Shown in pieces: positions 1 to 7,367 of a stretch of 64,000 bases of DNA. The stretch's first letter is position 1. Each line of letters opens with the position of its first letter. Origin of the DNA: Lactobacillus mulieris (GTDB taxonomy: Bacteria > Bacillota > Bacilli > Lactobacillales > Lactobacillaceae). The stretch covers positions 1 through 64,000 of the forward strand of contig NZ_SDGL01000005.1 in NCBI RefSeq assembly GCF_007095465.1. Reading direction: 5' to 3'. Below the pieces are notes generated by a model. That model saw nothing but the letters and a program-made list of their open reading frames with translations, was not told the DNA's origin and did no database searches. The translations under genes and the position numbers were made by a program.

Positions 1-19
1 TATTACTATTTACAAGTCG

Positions 20-43
20 AGTCTAACAAGATTGGACTTTTTT
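20..43 (+). terminator. Intrinsic terminator of a gene left of the window
   Basis: A seven-base stem (AGTCTAA / TTGGACT, one G-U pair) with a five-base loop is followed by a run of six T. It points along the plus strand, so it probably ends a gene that lies left of the window. The rest of bases 1-167 holds only the recU promoter region. Confidence 0.5.
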
Positions 44-135
44 ATTAACTAAAACGATTTAACTAGCACCACGCGTAGATAAATAGTTATTTAACTATAT
101 TAAATCCCACTTTATGCGTATCTTTTTACTATTTT

Positions 136-144
136 TGCTATAAT
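136..144 (+). promoter_or_regulatory. recU promoter, extended -10
   Basis: A perfect TATAAT lies at 139-144 and is preceded by TG one base upstream (TGcTATAAT), the extended -10 form. No good -35 box sits 17 bases upstream, which is usual for extended -10 promoters. The ribosome site AGGGAG follows at 152-157, then the TTG start of recU. Confidence 0.6.
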
Positions 145-167
145 CATATTCAGGGAGTGAAGAAAAG

Positions 168-788
168 TTGGTAAAATATCCTTCCGGCTCTTCTGCTCGA
201 CTTAATGGTCAGGACTTCCACCGACCGAAGCAGACAAAGAGAGCCAAAAAAGAAATCAGTTTCTCTGATCGAGGGATGACTTTAGAAGAACAAATCAATG
301 AATCCAATAAATATTATCTTGAAAAGAATCTTTGTGTAGTTCATAAAAAGCCTACCCCTATCCAAATTGTTAAAGTAGATTATCCTAAACGCTCTAAAGC
401 AGTAATCCGCGAAGCTTATTTTAGACAAGCTTCCACTACTGATTATAATGGAGTTTACAAGGGTTACTATTTAGATTTTGAAGCAAAAGAGACGAAAAAT
501 CATCGCTCTTTTCCTTTAAAGAATTTTCATGACCACCAAATAATTCATCTTTCACGTTGTCTTAAACAAAATGGTATTTGTTTTACAATTATCCGTTTTT
601 CAAGTTTGGGACGGTATTTTATTGTTCCAGCTAGTTTTGTAATCAACGCATATAAAGATCCCGACAAAAGTAGTATCACTTTACAAGAGATAGAAACTGT
701 TTCATACGAAATCCAATCAGGCTTTCGCCCTACTCTCCCTTATTTGGAAGCCGTAGATAAATTTATTGCAGATAGGAGCAAAAGCTAA
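168..788 (+). CDS. recU: Holliday junction resolvase RecU
   Basis: RecU is the Firmicutes Holliday junction endonuclease; it cuts four-way junctions during recombinational repair and works with RuvAB. The 206-residue length fits the family. The nuclease core is visible as Asp92 in TDYNG and the Asp103-x-Glu105-x-Lys107 series in YLDFEAKETK, the metal-binding residues of this restriction-enzyme-like fold. The N-terminal KYPSGS..NGQDFHRP segment is also typical. Translation starts at a TTG, chosen because AGGGAG lies at 152-157 and no better start is near. The penicillin-binding protein gene begins at the next base after the stop, a pairing conserved in Bacillus and lactobacilli, so the two are probably one operon. 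Confidence 0.95.
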   Translation: MVKYPSGSSARLNGQDFHRPKQTKRAKKEISFSDRGMTLEEQINESNKYYLEKNLCVVHKKPTPIQIVKVDYPKRSKAVIREAYFRQASTTDYNGVYKGYYLDFEAKETKNHRSFPLKNFHDHQIIHLSRCLKQNGICFTIIRFSSLGRYFIVPASFVINAYKDPDKSSITLQEIETVSYEIQSGFRPTLPYLEAVDKFIADRSKS

Positions 789-3125
789 ATGGCAGAGAAT
801 AATCATCGTTCAGCAAACAATACTGCACCTAAGAATTCTCGAATGGCTAACTTACATCATGATAATAGCAAACCTAAGAGACGCCTCTGGCTACAAATTC
901 TTAAGTGGTTTTCAATTGTTGTTTTGCTGATACTCGTTTCTGGCGTCGGTTTATTTGCCTATTACGCCAAAGACGCTCCATCAATTAGTCAAGATCAACT
1001 ACAAAGCGGTGGTTCAAGTAGTTTCTATACTAGTGATGGTAAATTTCTTCTTTCATTAGGTTCAGAAAAAAGAACCTATGTTAAGAATTCTGATATTCCT
1101 CAAACTTTGAAAGATGCAGTAGTATCTGTAGAAGATAAAAGATTTTATCAAGAAAATTTAGGAATTGATCCAATCAGAATCTTGGGTTCAATCGTTTCCA
1201 ACGCAAAATCAAGTGGTATCGCAGCTGGTGGTTCAAGTATTACTCAGCAATTAGTTAAGTTAACTGTTTTCTCCACTGCTGCTTCACAAAGAACTTTGAA
1301 ACGAAAAGCACAAGAAGCTTGGCTAGCAATCAAGGTTGAACACGATTATACCAAGAATCAGATTTTGGAATACTACATTAATAAGGTATACATGAACTAT
1401 GGTGTATATGGCATGGGAACAGCTGCTGATTATTACTATGGCAAGTCTTTAAAAGACCTCGACCTAGCACAAACAGCCTTAATTGCTGGTATGCCTAATG
1501 CCCCTGTTGCTTACGATCCTTATACCTATCCAAAAGCTGCTAAATATCGTCGTGATATTGTTTTAAATGCAATGTATGCTAATGGCAAAATCACCAAAGC
1601 ACAACTAAAAGCTGCTAAGGCTGAATCAATTACCCAAGGCCTTAAAACGCAACAAACTAGTTCAGAATCATCGATTAGAAAAATTGATGATCCATATATT
1701 AAGGAAGCAATTACTGAAGTTAAATCCAAGGGCTACGATCCTTATAATGACAATTTGAAGATTACCTTAAATATTGATCAAGATGCTCAAAATAAACTTT
1801 ATGAACTAGCTAATGGTTCAACAATTCCATTTTCATCAAGTAAAATGCAAGTAGGTGCAACCATTATTAATCCAAGCAATGGTCATGTAGTAGCCATAAT
1901 TGGTGGACGCAATTTACCATCAGTTCAACTAGGGCTAGACCGGGCTGTTCAAACTGGTCGATCAACTGGTTCTTCAATTAAACCCGTTTTAGACTATGCT
2001 CCAGCAATTGAATACCTTAACTGGTCTACCGCCCACTACCTTGAAGATACTAAGTATGTATATCCTGGAACTAACATTCAACTTTATGACTGGGATAACA
2101 AATATATGGGTAAAATGACAATGCGGTATGCCCTAGAACAATCAAGAAATGTTCCAGCTGTTAAGACTTTAGCTAAGGTTGGTATGAAGAAAGCTTCATT
2201 ATTTGCAAGAAAGATGAACATTTCTGTTGGGTCAAATCAAGGTCTTTCAGTAGCGATTGGGGCAAACGCATCATCACTACAAATGGCTGGTGCATATGCA
2301 GCCTTTGCTAATGAAGGAGTATATTACAAGCCACAATTTGTCTCTCAAATTGAAACAGCTGATGGCGTAGTTCATTCATACTCATCAACTGGAACTCGCG
2401 TTATGAAGAAGTCAACAGCCTACATGATTACTGATATGCTTAAAGGTGTATTAACTGAAGGCTCTGGGACAAATGCTAGAACTGGACTTTATGAAGCTGG
2501 TAAGACTGGTACTGTTAAGTACTCCGATGATGAACTGGTAAAATATCCTTCATATGCAAGCACCCCTAAAGATGCCTGGTTTGTTGGTTACACTAAGAAA
2601 TACTCAATTGGGGTTTGGACTGGTTACGACAATTTGAGTGATGGTACTATTACCGGACAAGGACAATATGCTTCACAATATCTCTATAAGTATATGATGA
2701 AATACTTAATGAGTGATAAAGAAAACAGCAATTGGACTAAACCAAGTAATGTTGTTCGAAAGCGGATTGTTAAAGGTTCTGACCCACTTGAAGTTACTTC
2801 TTCAAAAAGTAATTCAACCTCTGAGTTATTCTTACGTGGTCATACTCCAGATGGCTCAAACGATGATTCAGATGAAAGTTCTTCGTCAACTTCATCATCT
2901 AGTTCTTCAAAAGATAATGAAGTAGTTACAAATAGAAGCAGTAGTAGTTCATCATCCAGTTCTTCATCTAGTCAAGGACGTGAAGATGGCTCAACTTCTA
3001 ATTCAAGTAGTAGTCAAGCAAGTAGTGGTGGTAACCCTAATAATAATCAAGGTACAACTACTAATAATCAAACGAATAATAACAATACTGCTGGCCAAGG
3101 ACAAAATAACGGTGGCAATAATTAA
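789..3125 (+). CDS. pbp1A: Class A penicillin-binding protein 1A (transglycosylase/transpeptidase)
   Basis: This bifunctional enzyme polymerises lipid II into glycan strands and cross-links the peptides outside the membrane. A cytoplasmic basic segment is followed by one membrane anchor (about residues 36-58). The family-51 glycosyltransferase domain has the catalytic Glu115 in EDKRFY and the SSITQQLVK motif (about 149-157). The transpeptidase domain shows S395-x-x-K398 (GSSIKP), S452-R-N454 and K572-T-G574. Past about residue 670 comes a roughly 110-residue disordered tail rich in Ser, then Asn and Gln, probably lying in the wall. The 778-residue length is normal for the family with such a tail. 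It is coupled to recU, with AGGAG at 773-777 inside recU. The gene is often called ponA or pbp1A. Confidence 0.95.
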   Translation: MAENNHRSANNTAPKNSRMANLHHDNSKPKRRLWLQILKWFSIVVLLILVSGVGLFAYYAKDAPSISQDQLQSGGSSSFYTSDGKFLLSLGSEKRTYVKNSDIPQTLKDAVVSVEDKRFYQENLGIDPIRILGSIVSNAKSSGIAAGGSSITQQLVKLTVFSTAASQRTLKRKAQEAWLAIKVEHDYTKNQILEYYINKVYMNYGVYGMGTAADYYYGKSLKDLDLAQTALIAGMPNAPVAYDPYTYPKAAKYRRDIVLNAMYANGKITKAQLKAAKAESITQGLKTQQTSSESSIRKIDDPYIKEAITEVKSKGYDPYNDNLKITLNIDQDAQNKLYELANGSTIPFSSSKMQVGATIINPSNGHVVAIIGGRNLPSVQLGLDRAVQTGRSTGSSIKPVLDYAPAIEYLNWSTAHYLEDTKYVYPGTNIQLYDWDNKYMGKMTMRYALEQSRNVPAVKTLAKVGMKKASLFARKMNISVGSNQGLSVAIGANASSLQMAGAYAAFANEGVYYKPQFVSQIETADGVVHSYSSTGTRVMKKSTAYMITDMLKGVLTEGSGTNARTGLYEAGKTGTVKYSDDELVKYPSYASTPKDAWFVGYTKKYSIGVWTGYDNLSDGTITGQGQYASQYLYKYMMKYLMSDKENSNWTKPSNVVRKRIVKGSDPLEVTSSKSNSTSELFLRGHTPDGSNDDSDESSSSTSSSSSSKDNEVVTNRSSSSSSSSSSSSQGREDGSTSNSSSSQASSGGNPNNNQGTTTNNQTNNNNTAGQGQNNGGNN

Positions 3126-3159
3126 ATATTGATATTATTCATACATAGTAAAATACACT

Positions 3160-3202
3160 AAGGATTAATTCCGATATTGAATCGGAGTTAATCCTTTTTG
3201 TT
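3160..3202 (+). terminator. Intrinsic terminator after pbp1A
   Basis: Nearly perfect 15-base arms (AGGATTAATTCCGAT / ATCGGAGTTAATCCT) enclose a short loop and are followed by TTTTTG. It ends the recU-pbp1A transcript. Confidence 0.85.
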
Positions 3203-3276
3203 TTGTCTTGTCTTCATTCTTTCAACGTTATAGTTATAATAGATATTAATTTTATCCTGTTTTGATAATTTAGACA

Positions 3277-3316
3277 TAAAAAAACCCGAAGTTCGTGTCA
3301 GAAATTCGAGGTTTAT
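3277..3316 (-). terminator. Intrinsic terminator after the AAC(3)-like gene
   Basis: Read on the minus strand, AAACCTCGAA pairs with TTCGGGTTT and runs into seven T. It lies just downstream of the acetyltransferase stop codon at 3321. Confidence 0.7.
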
Positions 3317-3320
3317 ACTA

Positions 3321-4130
3321 TTATTTATTTTGTAAATCTTTTTTTCGATAATAAATTTGTGCGCTGTCAACTAATTGGCGCATTTGAATAATTCGCACAA
3401 AACCTTTATAAATTTGGATTTTAACGATTGCTTCTGGATAATGTTCTTCAAAATAAGTGCCAAATTCATTGAAGTCATCATATTTATCAAGCTCATCTAC
3501 ATTTTTAAAAGTTATCCATTCACTCTCGCCTTTTTCGTTCTTAACAGGAGCAGTTTCTTCTAACAATGGACGATCAATCGTAGAATCTGCCAAATGCAAA
3601 GCAGTGCAACTTTCAAAATCTGTACCCAGCATGATTACTTTGGCATCTAGCTTGTACAAATCACCGAGCGGACTATCCCAATCAAATGGCATGTCGTATT
3701 TGCGATTGCGACAAATATGGTCTGCATCCCTGCCCCAAGCACACATCGAATATAAAGGATGATTAGTTCTCTTAACACCATCACTAGTTCTAAAGTACTC
3801 CGGTGTTTTGCCAATATAATGAATTGGCGTTTCCTTCTTATCAAATGGTAGCATATTTTCCTTAATTATCATTTGTGCTTGTTCTGTAGCTGGTGGTTCT
3901 CCCCATTCAGCAGGATCACTTAAATCTGCAGTTTGGGCAGCCATCACAATATTTCCTTCAGAAAATATATCCTTCAGTGCCTCAACAATTATTCGTTCAC
4001 CACCTGGAATATATCCAAAAGCACTTAAAGATGTATGCACAATGCAGCTATCAGTTTTTGCTACGTGTGGTATAAGCAAATTTTTTATATCCTGCATACT
4101 GGTAACAGTATCAATAATTTTTTCAGTCAT
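3321..4130 (-). CDS. AAC(3)-family N-acetyltransferase-like protein (YokD-like)
   Basis: The 269-residue protein belongs to the aminoglycoside 3-N-acetyltransferase fold family (Antibiotic_NAT). The N-terminal stretch HTSLSAFGYIPGGERIIVEALKDI followed by VMAAQT and DP is the family's acetyl-CoA-binding signature, and the later H at NHPLYSMCAWG fits too. Chromosomal members in Firmicutes, such as YokD, are not proven resistance enzymes, so the natural substrate is unknown. The start has AAGGTAAG just upstream. The gene follows nth by 13 bases on the same strand and ends at its own terminator, so it is the last gene of the dnaD-nth transcript. In other species this neighbourhood holds ypoC or recU-pbp genes, so the acetyltransferase looks like a local addition. 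Confidence 0.85.
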   Translation of the reverse strand: MTEKIIDTVTSMQDIKNLLIPHVAKTDSCIVHTSLSAFGYIPGGERIIVEALKDIFSEGNIVMAAQTADLSDPAEWGEPPATEQAQMIIKENMLPFDKKETPIHYIGKTPEYFRTSDGVKRTNHPLYSMCAWGRDADHICRNRKYDMPFDWDSPLGDLYKLDAKVIMLGTDFESCTALHLADSTIDRPLLEETAPVKNEKGESEWITFKNVDELDKYDDFNEFGTYFEEHYPEAIVKIQIYKGFVRIIQMRQLVDSAQIYYRKKDLQNK

Positions 4131-4143
4131 ATCTTACCTTTTA

Positions 4144-4800
4144 CTATTTCAAATAATTATAAGGATTAGGATCTTTCGCCCGTGCTGGCATTGTATATCT
4201 ACCAAAGAAAATCATTGCATGATGAGTTTTTATCCATTGCTCTTTAGGCAAAATTTCTTCTAACCTTTTTTCAATTTCATGTGGCTTAGCATTTTCAGGG
4301 ACGATCTTGAATTTTTTAGATATCCTTGCAACATGTGTATCCACTGCAATTGCAGGTACACCATACGCCTCTGCTAAAACAACATTAGCTGTTTTCTCTC
4401 CTACTCCTGGTAGAGTCATTAACAACTTCTTGTCCTTAGGGACTTCCCCATCAAAATTCTCAACCAAGATTTGCGCCATTTCTTTTAAATGCTTTGCTTT
4501 TGAACGAAAGAGGCCAATTTTGCTAATATCAGCTTCTAAGTCTTTAATATCCGCCTGGGCCATATCTGCAGGTGTGGGATAATCACTAAATAGTTTTGGA
4601 GTTACACGATTTACCATTTTGTCAGTTGTTTGCGCACTAATAGCCACCGCACAAACTAAATGGAAAACATTATCCCAATTTAATTCGCCCTTAGCATCTG
4701 GATACATTGCTAAAATTCGATTTAAAACTTTCAAAGCTTCTTCGTCATTTAATAGTTGTTCATCGTGACTAACTTGTTTATTTTTTGCAGTAGTCATCAT
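4144..4800 (-). CDS. nth: Endonuclease III-like DNA glycosylase/AP lyase without Fe-S cluster
   Basis: Nth removes oxidised pyrimidines and cuts the resulting abasic site in base-excision repair. The helix-hairpin-helix LPGVGEKTANVV carries the catalytic Lys136, and VDTHVARI carries Asp154. Length is 218 residues, close to the usual 210-220. The family normally ends with four cysteines (Cx6Cx2Cx5C) that hold a 4Fe-4S cluster. Here the segment after FFGRYTMPARAKD has none, and the whole protein has only one Cys (Cys50). So this is an Nth that must fold without the cluster. The first codons overlap the end of dnaD by four bases, indicating translational coupling in the conserved asnS-dnaD-nth cluster. 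Confidence 0.93.
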   Translation of the reverse strand: MMTTAKNKQVSHDEQLLNDEEALKVLNRILAMYPDAKGELNWDNVFHLVCAVAISAQTTDKMVNRVTPKLFSDYPTPADMAQADIKDLEADISKIGLFRSKAKHLKEMAQILVENFDGEVPKDKKLLMTLPGVGEKTANVVLAEAYGVPAIAVDTHVARISKKFKIVPENAKPHEIEKRLEEILPKEQWIKTHHAMIFFGRYTMPARAKDPNPYNYLK

Positions 4801-5432
4801 CTATCTCCCAAATATGTAGTTACATCACTAGGGGTTTTTAATCCCATCTTTTGCCAATTTAATAATATTCGATCAACATATTTAAAATTATATACTTGAC
4901 TTAAAATAGCTTCTCTAAGAGCTAATTTAATGACTTCCGGATCATAATGGTCAACAGTTAACCAAGCCGAGATTTCTTCACGTTCAATTGGACTCAACAA
5001 TCTTCCAAATTCAATTTCAAATTGACGAGCCAATTCATTAACTGGATTAGTAGAAGTGTTAATTTCTTGTTTATTTATATTGGCTTTAGTTTCAACATAG
5101 TGATCTTGTAAATACTGGTCTAATTTTATATAAAGTGGTTCTAGGCTATATTCATTATTAATCAGACCTTGCTTGTCTCGATTTTGAACTAGTTCAAGAT
5201 AACCATTTTCAAGCAAATTTTGCAAAATAGTCGAAACTGTTCCGGCAGTCATATTTGTACGAGCCGCAATTTCATTCTCATTAGGTAAATAATTTTTGGC
5301 TTGAGCAAAGCCCTCTAGCTGAACAATAACTAAAAAGGCACTATCTGATAAACCTAATTTTGAATATGATGCTAGCAAGGCATTAGTCAAAGTTGTAAAG
5401 CCAAAGGATCGATAATTAAAAAATGACTTCAT
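4797..5432 (-). CDS. dnaD: DnaD-like replication initiation/primosome protein
   Basis: DnaD takes part in loading the replicative helicase at oriC and at restart sites in low-GC Gram-positives. The 211-residue protein has an N-terminal winged-helix part (about 20-100, with PNENEIAARTNMTAGTVSTILQNLLENGYL) and a C-terminal DnaD domain (about 130-200) with the YxxxxIxxILxxW-like segment YVDRILLNWQKMG. TAGGATG precedes the ATG. It overlaps nth by four bases and follows asnS after a terminator, the order also seen in Bacillus (asnS-dnaD-nth). Confidence 0.93.
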   Translation of the reverse strand: MKSFFNYRSFGFTTLTNALLASYSKLGLSDSAFLVIVQLEGFAQAKNYLPNENEIAARTNMTAGTVSTILQNLLENGYLELVQNRDKQGLINNEYSLEPLYIKLDQYLQDHYVETKANINKQEINTSTNPVNELARQFEIEFGRLLSPIEREEISAWLTVDHYDPEVIKLALREAILSQVYNFKYVDRILLNWQKMGLKTPSDVTTYLGDR

Positions 5433-5456
5433 TACATCCTACTTTCATAACTAGCT

Positions 5457-5491
5457 AAAAAAAGTTGAACTAAATAGTTCAACTTTTTTAG
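5457..5491. terminator. Intrinsic terminator between asnS and dnaD
   Basis: Perfect 14-base arms (AAAAAGTTGAACTA / TAGTTCAACTTTTT) separated by two bases. It would work on both strands; the relevant transcript is asnS on the minus strand. Some read-through probably feeds dnaD-nth, because no clear separate promoter is visible in the 25 bases that remain. Confidence 0.85.
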
Positions 5492-5499
5492 TGATAATA

Positions 5500-6798
5500 T
5501 TAAGGTTCCATTCTGTTAATCATTCTTGGGAATGGAATTGCTTCACGTAAGTGATCCAAGTGACAAATCCAAGTAATTGCTCTTTCGAATCCTAAACCAA
5601 ATCCTGAGTGTGGAACACTACCATATCTACGTAAGTCAAGGTACCATTCATAATTATCAAGGTTTAAACCTGCTTCTTCAATTTGAGCCTTGAGGACGTC
5701 AAAGTTTTCTTCACGTTCACTACCACCCACGATTTCACCATAACCTTCAGGAGCAAGCATATCAGCACATAAGTATTCCTTAGGATTTTCTGGGTCCTTC
5801 TTCATGTAGAATGGCTTAATTGAAGTTGGATAATTCATAATAAAGACTGGACGATCAAATTGTTCTGAAATGTAAGCTTCATCAGGTGCACCAAAGTCAT
5901 CGCCCCACTTAAAGTCACGACCAGCATCTTGTAACATCTTTACTGCATCATCGTACTTAAGACGAGTGTAGTTACCTTCAGCTGCTGGACGAAGTTTTTC
6001 AACATCACGTCCCAAAATATTAAGTTCATATTCGCAATTTTCGATTACACGCTTAACAAGGTATGAAATGTATCTTTCTTGAACATCTAAGGATTCATCT
6101 TGGTGTGTCCAAGCCATTTCAGGTTCAATCATCCAGAATTCAGTCAAGTGACGACGAGTCTTAGACTTTTCAGCTCTAAATGTCGGACCAAAAGTAAATA
6201 CTTTACCAAATGCTTCAGCACCTACTTCAGCATATAATTGTCCAGACTGTGAAAGATAAGCATCATTATCAAAGTATTCGATATGGAATAATTCAGTTGT
6301 TCCTTCTGGAGCTGAATTCATCAAAATAGGTGCATCAAACTTGATAAAGCCTTCTTTTTTGAAGAAGTCGTAGGTAGCGTTAATCATTTCGTTACGGATT
6401 TGCATAATAGCAAAAGGACGACGGCTTCTTAACCATAAATGACGGTGGTCAAGTAAGAAATCAATACCATGTTCCTTGTTACCAATTGGGTAATCTTCAG
6501 TATTTGATACTAATTCAAGGTCACTAATCTTGATTTCATAACCAAAGTGTGAACGTTCATCTTCATTAATCACACCAGTAATATAAAAACTTGCTTCCTG
6601 ACGCAATGACTTAGCTAAATCAAATTTTTCTTCACTAACGTCCTTTTTTAAAAGAACACCTTGGAAAAAGGCTGTACCATCACGTAATTGCAAGAACATA
6701 ATCTTACCGCTTGAACGTTTATCAGTAAGCCAAACATGCATCTTGACTTCCTTGCCAACATATTCAGGCGCTTGTTTAATTGAAATTAAATCTGTCAT
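5500..6798 (-). CDS. asnS: Asparaginyl-tRNA synthetase
   Basis: A class IIb aminoacyl-tRNA synthetase that charges tRNA-Asn. The N-terminal OB-fold anticodon domain (about 1-110, [20 protein letters not shown]) precedes the catalytic domain with motif 2 ([21 protein letters not shown]) and motif 3 ([27 protein letters not shown]). The ending PRMINRMEP is typical of AsnRS rather than AspRS. Length 432 is normal. The gene has its own promoter, an AAGGTGGGG ribosome site and its own terminator, inside the conserved dinG-ypmB-asnS-dnaD-nth cluster. Confidence 0.97.
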   Translation of the reverse strand: MTDLISIKQAPEYVGKEVKMHVWLTDKRSSGKIMFLQLRDGTAFFQGVLLKKDVSEEKFDLAKSLRQEASFYITGVINEDERSHFGYEIKISDLELVSNTEDYPIGNKEHGIDFLLDHRHLWLRSRRPFAIMQIRNEMINATYDFFKKEGFIKFDAPILMNSAPEGTTELFHIEYFDNDAYLSQSGQLYAEVGAEAFGKVFTFGPTFRAEKSKTRRHLTEFWMIEPEMAWTHQDESLDVQERYISYLVKRVIENCEYELNILGRDVEKLRPAAEGNYTRLKYDDAVKMLQDAGRDFKWGDDFGAPDEAYISEQFDRPVFIMNYPTSIKPFYMKKDPENPKEYLCADMLAPEGYGEIVGGSEREENFDVLKAQIEEAGLNLDNYEWYLDLRRYGSVPHSGFGLGFERAITWICHLDHLREAIPFPRMINRMEP

Positions 6799-6832
6799 AA
6801 AATTAACCCCACCTTAGAATTGTACTAAATAA

Positions 6833-6841
6833 ATCATACCA
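6833..6841 (-). promoter_or_regulatory. asnS promoter, extended -10
   Basis: On the minus strand TGGTATGAT gives an extended -10 (TATGAT at 6838-6833). The expected start of transcription is about 25-30 bases before the asnS ATG. Confidence 0.5.
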
Positions 6842-6875
6842 AAGCTTTAATGATTTATCTATATTATTAACAATA

Positions 6876-7367
6876 TTATACGTTATCTATAAATGATAAT
6901 TCTTTTTCTGTTCTAAATGAATAAATTGCATATCCATATTTACCATTATACTTGCGGTATGCAATTTCCCAAACAGCTTCATTATTATACCATCCCAAAT
7001 TAAGACCATTAGCCTTGGTATCAGAATGCTGCTTACTAAATTTTTTAGTTACTTGACTTGCACTATAGCCTTTTTTAGCTAAGAGATAGTGGCCCTTTTT
7101 TTGTTTAGTTAGGTAAATATAATAAGCAGTCTTGCCTTTAGCAGTTTGTCCTTTAACAGCATAAGAATTAACACCCCGATTTAAATGATAATAAGCTGTT
7201 ACCTTTTTTATTGCAGTATATTTTACTGCCCGGTTGGCAGCCTGAACTTTTCCTGCTGCTTGGCCATGTGCTGCTAATCCCAAAACAGTATAAAAAGCAA
7301 TTATCAAAACTACTACTGCAGCTACTGCCGCAAAAACATATTTCCAAATTCTATTTCCCAGATACAT
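6876..7367 (-). CDS. ypmB: YpmB-like membrane-anchored protein (DUF5590)
   Basis: A 163-residue protein with one N-terminal membrane segment (about residues 9-32) and a small extracellular domain. The C-terminal WEIAYRKYNGKYGYAIYSFRTEK resembles the tandem cystatin-like PepSY/DUF5590 fold of Bacillus YpmB. The position between dinG and asnS is the same as ypmB in Bacillus, which supports the name more than the weak sequence likeness does. The function is unknown. Its start overlaps the end of dinG by 17 bases. Confidence 0.75.
   Translation of the reverse strand: MYLGNRIWKYVFAAVAAVVVLIIAFYTVLGLAAHGQAAGKVQAANRAVKYTAIKKVTAYYHLNRGVNSYAVKGQTAKGKTAYYIYLTKQKKGHYLLAKKGYSASQVTKKFSKQHSDTKANGLNLGWYNNEAVWEIAYRKYNGKYGYAIYSFRTEKELSFIDNV

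Noticed and set aside
2935..2985. Short repeated AGT/TCA units resembling a microsatellite
   Set aside because: They are serine codons of the low-complexity PBP1A tail and stay in frame; no separate repeat element is needed.
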